In this document: positions 45,001 to 57,000 of the stretch, one piece after another | Position numbering within the stretch: the first letter of the stretch is position 1 | Layout of the letters: every line of letters begins with the position of its first letter | NCBI GenBank assembly: GCA_035578905.1 | Contig: JAQJVL010000001.1 | Span: 8,754,711 to 8,818,710, forward strand | Source of the DNA: Stictocephala bisonia | Taxonomy: Eukaryota; Arthropoda; Insecta; Hemiptera; Membracidae | DNA: 64,000 nucleotides | Direction: 5' to 3' | Position numbers and translations under genes: made by a program | The notes under the pieces: generated by a model | Seen by the model: only the letters and a program-made list of their open reading frames with translations | Databases searched by the model: none | What the model was told of the DNA's origin: nothing

Positions 45001-48000
45001 ATCTAAGACTGTTTCGGCGCTGATATTGTTCCAACTCATCCGTCTTACTGATCAGGTCACCCTCAAGCTGCGAAACTCTGTTGCTCAACTTTGTCATCTC
45101 CTCCCGCATATTCCTCAATTCCTCCAGGACAGGCATCATGGCAGCAGATACAGCTTTCTCTACGACTGCCTTCAGCTCCACCGACATCTTAGCGACCAAG
45201 GTGTCAGTCATTGAAGACTGTTAAAAGCCAATGTTTTACTTTTGCATCAGCGTACTTTTAAAATTCTGGGAAGATGTCATCCATTCCGGCTGCCTTCCCA
45301 ACTGGCAGATCCGTGACCGCCTCATTTAACTCTTGTAGAATGAAGGACCTAGAAACTTCTAACAGTGCCTGTGTGCTTCTCTTGGTCTCATTCAGTTTGT
45401 TTTTTTTATTAGAAACCTTTTTATTAGAAGTTTGGTGGGTTGACTTAGATAAGCCGACAGTAGGTTTTGCTATAATCATAGGTCTTGGATGCAGCCCAAT
45501 ACTATTTTCAAAGGGCTTACCGGTAAGAGAGTTTCCGAAGTAAGGACCAAGTCTCTCTGCCACTGTAGATAAAATTAAGGGTTTCTATTGTATTCACCCA
45601 CTTCTCTCTCCTAGCATTATAGAGAGAGTGCAGCAATGTACGGTGTTCTTAAACTCCTTGAATAGATCCTCACTTTTTCTGCTCCTGGTATGTTTTCTTT
45701 CTTGAAGCCTCTAGGGAACACACCTTAGCAGAAGAAACGATAAAGCTAGTGAAACGATCATACGAGGGTAATTCAATAATTAAAGAAACAAACAGGTCTG
45801 GAGAGAAAACTGTTAGTAGAATAATTGTACTTTTATAGCTTTAAGTTGGCATCACTGGGATAAGCCCTGATCAGCTGATTGATTAACATCGCTGTTTTTA
45901 TAACCTCAAAAATACATTTAATGATGGCAAGTCCACTTGAAAATTTCACCTTAGTTGAACAACGTTCTGTTATTTGTTTTTTACTTGCTGAAGGTGAAAA
46001 ACCAGTGAATATATATATACTCTAGAATGACTAAAGTGTATGGTGACAATTTTTTAAATCGTGCAAATTTTTACTAGTGGGCAGAACAGTTCAAAAATGG
46101 CCGAGACTCAGTGACTGACGAACACCATCCTGGCCAACCAGTTGAGGTTTCAACTCCCTCACTTGAAAGTCCAATTGATGACACAATTCGTGCTGACCGC
46201 TGAGTTACTGTGGAAATTATTGTTGAAAAAGTTCATGTTAGTATGGGCACAGTTCATAACATTATTAAAAAACAAGTTGAAGTACTACAAAACGTGTGCA
46301 AGATGGGTCCCAAAGGAGTTGACAAGGCTACACAAGGAAACAAGGTTGAGAGTGTGCACAGAGCTACAGGAACGTTGTGAAAGGGAAGGTGAGCACTTCC
46401 TCAACAAAATTTTAACATGTGATGAAACTTGGGTTCACTATTATAAGCCAGAATCAAAAAGGCAAAGCACGGAGTGGAAGCACACCAGCTCACCTCTCAG
46501 GAAAAAATTCAAAATCCAATCATCAGCAGGAAAAGTCATGTTCACGGTGTTTTGGGATGCTGAAGGTCCGGTTTGTTGTGATTATCTTGAAGAGCAGCAT
46601 ACAATTAACAGCTAATACTACTCGGATATGCTTTCGAACAAAGTGAAACTAGCCACGAAAGAGAAACGTCGTGGATCTCAGAGAAGAGGTGTGATTCTCC
46701 AACAAGACAAAGCACGTCCTCATACTGCTCAGTTAACCAGAGAAACCATTAACAAAATGTGCTGGGAAGTACTGTCTCATCCCCCTTACAGTCCCCAATT
46801 TAACACCAAGTGATTTCCACTTGTTTGGTCTGCTGAAGGAGACATTGCGTGGAAAGATGTTCCAGGAAAACGAGAACGTCAAGAAGTTTGTGGGAAATTG
46901 GCTCAAACACCCAGATAAAGAGTTCTTTGCAGCTGGCATAAAAAAGCTTGTGGTCCGTTGGAACAAGTCCATAAATGTTCACGGGAATTATGTTGAAAAG
47001 TAGTAAAAGTATTGTTTTGTAAAAATAAATTGTTTCCTCTGTAGACCTGCTTGTCTCTTTAATTATTGAATGACTCTCGTAATTATTTATTAAAGGCGGA
47101 ATGAACCAGATGTCATCTTCAAGCCTTGGTATCAGTCAGCTTGGTTAAAGTTCCATCTAGGCAAGGGAAAAAATTGGACAATGGGAACAATCCTACAGAT
47201 ATCAGAAAAGGCATATGCTGTGAATGGGGCAAGACACCAAGAACAGAACTTTAAATACTCGTAAATAGAGGTCTAAAAGATTGTTCACTTAAACAGAATC
47301 GTAAGTCCAGGGCATAACACTAGTTATACACAGAGCCTAGAGTGTACAGTGAGTTGTCAGTTTTGAAAATATAATTAAAAATTTAGAATTCAGAAATTAA
47401 GTTATGAAAATATTAATGCTTTTTGTAACAGGAATTTTTGGAAACATGTTTAAGAAGAATACTTTAAAAATTAGTAGAAGTAAAATCTTAAAACTAGGTA
47501 AGGTTTAAATGAGGTATCGTAGTATACTACTGACAACATACATGTCTCTGTCCTTTGAAATTGCTTGTACAAGTATTTTATATTTATGAGTATAATTTAA
47601 TAAATATAGTGTGTTTTCAAGTCTTATCAGAAGGTGAGTTGAAATTGCAGAAGTTAATCGTTTTTCATAATGACAATGGCAAATTTCCATAGTAATTTCA
47701 CAATTCTATTTTTAAGTATTGATCTCAAAATTGTCAAAATTATGTGCTATACTGAACATTTTTTACTAACAAAACCAATTTTATAATAAATGTATATGTT
47801 AGTCTAGTTTTTATAAATCTATGTATAAAACAGTTAATGTATGATTCTTAAAATAAATCCATCCATGACAGTTTGTTACTGACTTTTAAATTTCTCCCTT
47901 CAATAATTGCATAAATACTCATGTTTGCCTTTCTGTTTAACAGGCAAAGGTCTTGCAGCCCTCACTTTTGATGAGGACTATCAACGTAAACGACGGGAAC

Positions 48001-51000
48001 TAATGAATACAAGACCAAACTCAATGCCACAGGGCTTGGCTCAGAGTGGAAAAGGACTAGTTATGGTAAGTCATTGGAACTATAAATTTGTAACCAACAC
48101 CAATGTTGAAGTTGTGGAAAGTCACTTAAGAACTAATGAACTTAACCTTTTTATTCAGAAAGTCTCTTTATTAAATGCTCTCTCCTCTTCTACATCTTGC
48201 AATATTTGGACAACGATTCGTCACCCACTCATATCTATTGATGTCCTCTGCCCTTAGCATTGGCGCCTACCTTTTTTCATTAAAATATCTTAAACACTAT
48301 AATGCTAAGGATATGATAGCATCTGGGAATTGTATAGTAACATATAGTTGAACAAAGACAAAACATCAATCGTAAATATCCACCCTAGTAATTGCACAAG
48401 TTTCAGAGCAAATCTTAAGGGCCGTCTGCACACTGGACTCCATTAATGAATTTTCTAGCACCGTCAACTTGTTGGTGCTGCAGGTGGATAAATCCTTATC
48501 TAAGGTTGTTTTTTACTTAATCTTTCATCTTTTTAATATCGTGAGGATGACCCTTAGGATTACACATATGCTTAGTTTAGTCTTATTCTTAGTCCTTAGG
48601 ATTACTCTCATATGCAGATAAACTAAACGATAGGCTAACACACTTTTCTGTTTCATCATGTTAGGCTTCATTATAGCTAAAGAACACAATGTATAGATAC
48701 CAGTAGCTGATGATGAAACAGAACAAAGACATTAAAGAACACAATGTATAGGTACCAATACACTAAATTTAACGTGGACCAACACCAATATAACGTCATA
48801 TAACCCTAAATAACATTTATGACACTAACAATAATAAATAGAATCATCTTGCTAAGTTGCTAAGACTGAATAACAAGATTTTTGAAACCTCACAAGCATT
48901 AGCAAAAAGATTTACGAGTCAAGGCAGTTATGAATGAAAAACTTACCTCAACGGTATAGGGTTGGTTTTAAATGGTAAGGGCTAGTTACGGTAAGTCTGT
49001 TGCATAACATTTAATTTTACTAAGATTTTTATAAATACTTCTAGGCATTGAAAATATTGAAATTTTAATTTTTAGGGAGTGGTCGAAGGAGTGGGTGGCG
49101 TGTTCTCTAAACCTATCTCTGGGGCCAGGGAAGAAGGTGTGGAAGGGTTTATCAAGGGCATGGGTAAAGGTATGGTTGGTCTAGTGACCCGTCCCACTGC
49201 TGGTGTCATAGACTTTGCCAGTGGCTCTCTCAGTGCTGTCAAAAGGTAAGAACGTTGTTTTTATCATATTAAAAGTTATTTTTCCAATCTTTGTTCAAAT
49301 TCAATGAGCTATCGAAAAGATTTTACAAAAATAAATTTAAGTTTTTGGTAGTTTAGTCTTCATAAGTCATCCTTACCCTGGGTCTGGAATCAGGAAACAT
49401 AAAACTCCAATAACAGCACACGTTCATAAAACGCCAATGTGACTGAGATCAGCACATATTTCATGCTTGTAGAACACCAAAAAGGATGAGGTCAGCAAGT
49501 GTTTCATATTCCTAAAACGCTAATAGCACCGATATCAAGAACATGTTTCATGTTCATAAAACACCAATATGACTGAGATCAGCATATGTTTTATGTTCAT
49601 AAACAACTGTAGGAAAAATCATTCAACTAATGAAGTAATTAATACATTTTTCAATACACACCCAGATATGAAAGGACAAACTCAGAAAAATACAGTAATT
49701 TGTTTTAAATGTTATGACTTCTCTAAAGGCTTTGCCATTGTCTGCCATGACATATGGGCCTGCTGCTGAATCTTGGACCACTTTGTTTCAACATGTAAGC
49801 TGTAGCCCTTATTAGGTCATATATAAATAATAGAACATTCCAATCTAGTTGGTGCAACAAACTCATATTGAATGTAATTGTAATTATATCAAATACAATC
49901 AGACCTAACAATGGTGCCTCTACAATTCGTGAAGTACATAACAATGGTGCCTCTTCAAATCATGCAGTACCTAGCAATGGTAACTTTACAATTCGTGAAG
50001 TACATAAGAATGGTGACTTTACAACTCATGCAGTACCTAACAGCGGTGACTACAACTCATGGTGTACAGAACAATGGTTGACAAAAACTCATAATAAATC
50101 GATATATATAAATAAATCCTTTAAATAAATACAAATATTATTGGGCTGTGATTATCACCAGTAGAAATTCTCTGACCACTGTGGTTATTATTTCATTAAT
50201 CTTTCATTAATTAATATTTCATTAACAATATTTGAATCTTAATGTTATTGTTGCTTTTACAGAGCAACAGAGCTTGGTGAAGAAGTAATTAGATTAAGGG
50301 ACCCTCGTTGCTTCAAAACTGATAATCTGGTACGACCTTACTGCAAACTGGAATCTGAAGGCAACCGAATTCTTAAGGTAACAAGACCCACAATAATAGA
50401 AATTGCTCAGTTTTATAAAAAAAAACGAACTTTAAATTTGAAATAAATATATTTTGATATTATATATATATATAAAGAAAAACTAAACATAAATAAACAA
50501 GAATGTCATTTGACTGATTAAGAATATTTTTTTTATTAGTCCATAATGTTAATTTTTAAAATAATTACAGAAAATATAAGATTCTGAAAATAATATATCA
50601 GTGATGAGGCATTACAGTCTTCAGGTCAGTGCAGTACGGAATGAAATTTTCTTCCATTACAGGCATCAGGGCTTCCCTACAAACTGCACCAGTTTCGTTG
50701 CTATGGCTCTAAAATACAATACTTTAGAATTACCAAATACAATATAACCAATAAAATACAATACAAAAATAAAACCAAAATGTAGGTTTGGATGTATAAT
50801 TGTCTTAGTTCTATTAGTTTTTGTTTGACACTGCTGTAGAATCTGTCCAACTGTATGTGGCCCCGACACCATCAAATGTGTATGAGTGAACATGAGATGT
50901 CCTCCAGCTCTTCCTAACCATCTAATGTTATCCTTATGTTGTCCTCCTCATTCTGCCTTTCCTCATGTTGTCCTCCTCCTCCTCCTTATGTTGTCCTCCT

Positions 51001-54000
51001 CCTCCTTCTGCCCTTCCTCATGTTGTCCTCCTCCTCCTTCTGTCCTTCCTCATGTTGTCCTCCTCTTCATTCTGTCCTTCCTTATGTTGTCATCCTCCTC
51101 CTTCTCTAATTCCTAATGTTATTCTTATTCCTTATGTTGTCCCCCTCCTCATGCTGTCCTCCTCCTCCTTCTGTCCTTCCTAATGTTATCCTCATGTTCT
51201 CCTCCTCCTCCTTCTGTCCTTCCTCATGTTGTCCTCCTTCTGTCCTTCCTCATGTTGTCGTCCTCTTCTTTCTGTCCTTCCTTATGTTGTCCTCCTCCTC
51301 CTCCTGTAATTCCTAATGTTATCCTTATGTTGTTCCCCTCCTCATGTTGTCCTCCTCCTTCTGTCCTTCCTAATGTTATCCTCATGTTCTCCTCCTCCTC
51401 CTCCTCCTCCTTCTGTCCTTCCTCATGTTGCCTCCTCCTCCTTCTGTCCTTCCTTATGTTGTCCTCCTCCTCCTTCGGTAATTCCTAATGTTATCCTTAT
51501 GTTGTCCCCCTCCTCATGTTGTCCTCCTCCTTCTGTCCTTCCTAATGTTATCCTCATGTTCTCCTCCTCCTCCTTCTGCCCTTCCTCATGTTGCCTCCTC
51601 CTCCTTCTGTCCTTCCTCATGTTGCCTCCTCCTCCTTCTGTCCTTCCTTATGTTGTCCTGCTCCTCCTTCGGTAATTCCTAATGTTATCCTTATGTTGTC
51701 CCCCTCCTCATGTTGTCCTCCTCCTTCTGTCCTTCCTAATGTTATCCTCATGTTCTCCTCCTCCTCCTTCTGCCCTTCCTCATGTTGCCTCCTCCTCCTT
51801 CTGCCCTTCCTTATGTTGTCCCCCTCCTCATGTTGTCCTCCTCCTTCTGTCCTTCGTCATGTTGTCCTCCTCCTCCTGTCCTTCCTCATGTTGTCCTCCT
51901 CCTCATTCTGTCCTTCCTCATGTTATCCTTATATTGACCTCCCCCTCCTTCTGTCCTTCCTCATGTTGTCCTCCTCCTACTTCTGTCCTTCCTAATGTTA
52001 TCCTTATATTGTCCCCCTCCTCATGTTGTCCCCCTCCTTCTGTCCTTCCGAATGTTATTCCTTCCCGAATTTTTATTATAGAAGTCAAATATTGAATTAA
52101 GGGAAACAAACAATGTTTATTTATGTTTTATTCAAGTTTATTTAACCAAGATTATAATAAAGACCACTAATTCATTGATGACAGATGCAAATGTTAATTT
52201 TAGTATACACTTATACTGTTTAGATTACCTAACCTAATTCCGATAACCTGCCTGACTGACTAGCAGAAGCTGACGGAATGTACTTTACTGAATAAAATAA
52301 CCAATAGATATCTGTTGGTTACAGACTATACATCACATAACGTCCTAGATTATGTCATAAATAATGTGTTTTAAGATTTTTAAGTAGTATTTTCTCTGAT
52401 CCGTTAATACAAACAATATGCTCTCCAGAGGCAGCCATTATCAATCAATGATAACGTAATTGAATTGAAGTTATCATTACTCAAACACAATATAACGAGC
52501 TGATCGTAATTGGAAAGCAGGTTATTTTCATCAATATTAGTAATAAAAACTGAAATTTTAGGATAGTTTGTTGAACAAATTTACAAGCATAAATAATAAA
52601 AACGTGTTTATGAAACAAAACTCATAACAAAACTATAAATCATTTTAACAGTGGCTTGTACAAGTCGTTGTTCGTTGCGTCATTTTGAACTAGTTCATTC
52701 ACCTAGTTCATTACAGTGAACGGTTCGGTCGTTTAGTAGTCTTGCAAGTTACCTATCTCTAGAGTGGGGTAATGTGGTTAGGGTTTATGTGAACTTGTGC
52801 ATGCGTTGAAGGTGACGGGCATCTGACTTTCTTCTCACTGCAGTTAGATGTTTTCAATTCGTAAAATCGCAAAAGCCATCTGTCATTCTGAATCAAGTCA
52901 GTATATAGTTTGTTATCAAGTTGCACTACAAATACGGTTCTAATTAATTGTTAATACAGAAAACCAGATATCATTCTGCAGAAATTAATGTAATTTTGGG
53001 GTACGGAAAATAATTTCTCAATTAGATGATTTCTTTCTGCAGCCATCTCTTTCATTCTGCGACAATGTCACCCTGTTGCACATTATTTTGCTTTGGAGTC
53101 TCTTGTTATCATTCTCCTCCTCCTATCCTTCCTAATTTCATCACCTTATCATCCTCCTTATTCTCCTCCTAAACCTCTAAATACTATCTTAATCTTGCTC
53201 TCCTCCTATCTTTCCTCTATTATCCATCTCCTTTCCCTATCATTGCTAATGTTATCCTCCTTCTAACCTTACTAATAAATAATGTATTCTTTTACTGTTT
53301 TTAATGTTATTTGAAATAGAACAACCGTTAGTCAATTGGTAGTCAATAAACAAATAATTGTACATACATTTTTGTTCTCTTTTAGCAATAGAAGTTTTAA
53401 TTAGGTTAAATAAATATAAAATAAAAAGTTTAAATAACTAAACACTTGCCAATTTCATATGTAACTGTCCTGAACTAAATGACTAGTTTCTTTTATCCAG
53501 GAGCTTGAGAAGGGCAAGTACTACACTACCGATGACTACAACTACCATACTACCATAGGGAATGCCAAGTGCCATGATATACTGTTACTAACAGATAAAC
53601 GGCTCTTGTTACTGAGTCGCAATGACATCTTCGGAGGATATCAGGTATTGCTAAGTTTAATACCTTTTAAGTTCTTCTAAACTCATTTTTCTTTTATCTT
53701 TTATAGCCTTTGGTTAGTCATTTTTGGTTATGCTAGTCATATACTTTAAGTTAATTAAAACATAATTGTAACATTTAATTTGTTTAAATTAATTTCAGGT
53801 CGTAAACACCTAAGTCTAATGTATATATTTGCAAATACATTGTGTACTGTCTTTATATTTCTTTTCAACATTAGAATAAATTTTAAAATTGATTCTATAC
53901 CGGTAGTTAATTATTTAAGAATACACATTGAGTACATTACCAGAACGTGTGAGGAAGTTTTCTTAAATTTGCTTTTATATTTTACTAGTTTTAAAAGTCT

Positions 54001-57000
54001 AAATTTTCATTATTATATAGTATTGTCACTCTATACTGTTGATCGGAAAATGATACAAGTAGTATCTATAACATATCTTCCCTTCTATTTCTTGTGCGAA
54101 TGTTGACCAGTCAAATATACAGTGAAATATTTTATTGAAAGCAAAGTGTTCTCTTGACCTTGAGATCTTATTCGTCTTGATGTGCGATCACTAGGTCAAA
54201 GTAATTTCTTCTTATTTCTAGCTATGGTAATCCAAGGCTATACCGCAAATCAGGCACAGGTATAGTTATACCTAAAGGTAAGTTAAACCTAACCTAACCT
54301 AACCAACCAGTCTTTTGTAATTTTTTAATCAGACAGAGCACCAGTTCAAAATAAATGTATGTATGTTGGATCAGTTATTGTCTATATAACTGATTACTAA
54401 TCACATTTAGTTTGACTAATTACAGAATATAATAACTGTTCTTTAATTTATTTGTTGTTTAGTATATAAACTATTTTGAGCTGTTAATATTTACGTAACT
54501 TATCATTTAGGTTGAGTTCACTCATATTTGGGGAGAATTGATAACTCCACCAGTCGTAGTTGCGAAAGGCATAGAGATTAAGACTGGAATAGGGAAAAAG
54601 AAGCTTTTCCGATCCAATGAACATACAAGAACTATCATCATGGAAGATGAAGATCTAAAAAATGTAAGTGGTAGAGCTATTTTTAAGCCAAAATACCATC
54701 AATTTAAACCTAGTTCTTCTTATACAAAGAGTGTTTAGCATACTGTTTAGAAAGATGGTAATTAATAAAAGAACATGGTCAGCATTTTATACTTAGTAAC
54801 TTTTGTTTAGAATTTAAGATTAACTGCTGGGGATTTTCTTTATGAACTAAAAATTGCAGTAGAGATTCCTTTGTATAAAAGTGGACCACCAGCAGTATGT
54901 TCAAACTACAGGCCAATTTCGAAATATCAACACTTAATCTTAAAAACAAAATTGATAGAAAAATGTTTAAAGTTTTAAAAGTTACAACAGTTTTTAGTAA
55001 AAATAGTTTTTAGGAAAGGTCTTGGTTTCGAAATTCCATTGATAAATGTTATGAATAATTACCTGATTTTGTAAACAAAAATAAATGTATTTCAGGACCT
55101 TTATTAGACATAAAGAAAGCCTTTGACACAGTAAATTAAATGAAATTAACTTTTAAAACAAATACAAGTGAGCGTCACACAACACAAATTTATTACAATA
55201 TAAGTACAAAATATACAAATATAAGGCGTGTTTTTAAAGTAAGTACCGTTTTGGAATTCCATCGGTAGCGCTGCGATCAGCGTCCAGCGCATGCGTGCTA
55301 GGTACTACTATCTTTTGGCAAGCCACAGCCGCTGTTACGGACCCATTTGATTGTATTTAAGGTCGCTTATGACTGCTTAAAATTCCTCCTCTGATTAAAA
55401 ATGCTGCCAACTGTAAAGTACATGTGATAAGTTTTCATAACAATAAAGACATGAAAGCAGCTGACATTCATCGAGAGATCTGTGAAGTTTATTAAGAATA
55501 CAGAATGAGTGATGGGATGGTATGGAAATTGGTGAGAGCTTTTAAGGTTGTGCGAATGTGCATGATGATGAAGGAAGTCGGAAACCTTTACTCATTACTG
55601 ATGACTTGGTGCAAAATGTTGATGAAAAAAGTCAGAGATTACAACTGCATCATTATGTGTCTTCAAGTGTCAAGAAGTGCGATTATTAAAATTTTGACAG
55701 ACTGTTTGAAGTACCGAAAGTTATGCTTATGGTAGGTTCCCAAAATGCTGACGGAGAATAAAAAAAAAAAAAAAAACTTGACAAAAATCACACAAAAAAT
55801 TTTTAATCAGTTCTCTCACATTCCTAGAATATTAGAATCGTAATGGTTACAATTTTCTTTAACCAAATTAATTATCACGGTGACATACTCACGATGAGTG
55901 TCAGCTGCTACCACACCCTTTAGCATTATGAAAACGTACACAGCACATAATTCACAGTTGGCGGGATTTTTAACCGGAGGAGGAATTTTAAACAGTCATA
56001 AATGACCTTAAATACAGTCGATTGGATCCGTAACGTGGGTTTGGCTTGCCAACATATATTAGTACCCACCACGCATGCGCTGAATGCCGACCGCAGCGCT
56101 ACAGCAGCAGGATTCGAAAACCGTACTTACTTTAAAAACACACCTTGTATATGTATAATTATAGTTTTAGAGTGGCACAAGAATGGTTTAAGAGCTATTT
56201 AGGTAACATATTTCAGTGTGTTAAAAATAAATTGGATATATAGTAAAATGGGAGAGATTACATATGGGGTACTACAAGGACCCGTTTTTGGAGGAATACA
56301 ACTTATAATATACATAAATGATCTGCATGAAGCTACATTACAGGGTAAGCTGACTGACTGCATTTGCTAAGGACACAGCTTTGTAAAATCACTTGCAAGA
56401 TGCATTAAAAAAAGTTCATAAAAACTGTATATTTTTTAAACTATACATACAAGTAATATAAAAATTGATAAATTGGTAAATCACTATAAAAATGGGTTGG
56501 TCTAAAAAATGTCTTGTTTCTAAATTTCTTGGAGGATTGAAGGATGGTTCTTAAAAAGGATGACATTTCATCCAAATGATAGAAGATGGTCACTTCAATT
56601 ATTATTTAACTGGGATAAAAAATGCTTGCCATAAAAGGCATTTATATGAAATGCTTAAAGCTTATTTCTTGCGGAGTAATTCTTTATTGTTGAAGGAGAA
56701 TTAAACAGCTTGCTTATGAAATTATGATATTCACTTAATTTCTGTAAAGCACATAAAGCAGGTTCTGCAAAGCATATATACATTATACATACATGCTATG
56801 AATTATACATGCAGAGATGATATTTTTCAGTATGCATTGCATTAAAATTATCCTACAAAAAATAAAATAGATAGGAAATTGTTAAATTTATCTGAGAATT
56901 TAAGGTACATTCTATGGTTCAAAATTATTTCACAGAAGTAGTTCTCATGTTTTTCATGGGAAATAATTGACTAAGAGGGCTTTCAGAATCATTGTCAACA

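Larger units (their letters stand above)
40345..45235 (-). mobile_element. Nearly complete two-ORF LINE (family D)
   Basis: A 4.9-kb antisense non-LTR retrotransposon. From its 5' side (high coordinates): ORF1 (44588-45211), an AT-rich spacer with a 190-bp tandem duplication, then ORF2 with endonuclease and RT (43684-40692), a short 3' UTR with a GGGCT-TTGC-AGCCC hairpin, AATAAAGACG, and a (TTTCA)n tail at 40347-40370. It is inserted in an older antisense LINE whose halves flank it. Solo tails of the same family are at 7195, 9866 and 16247. The clade (jockey/CR1 group) is not settled. Confidence 0.9.

Noticed and set aside
44726..45214. 162-codon plus-strand frame
   Set aside because: Shadow of LINE ORF1, which is on the minus strand with clear coiled-coil and RNA-binding pattern.
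49907..50085. Possible coding exon with repeated amino-acid motif
   Set aside because: A tandem 36-bp repeat inside intron 15; Vps13 phase is already continuous from exon 15 to 16.
50886..52095. Several long overlapping open frames rich in Ser, Pro, Leu and Cys on the plus strand and Glu/Arg on the minus strand
   Set aside because: They are translations of the CCT satellite in all frames; no start context or domain, and they follow the repeat period.
54283..54304. Internal telomere or chromosome-fusion site
   Set aside because: Only about four TTAGG-type units with no flanking subtelomeric repeats; too short to support.
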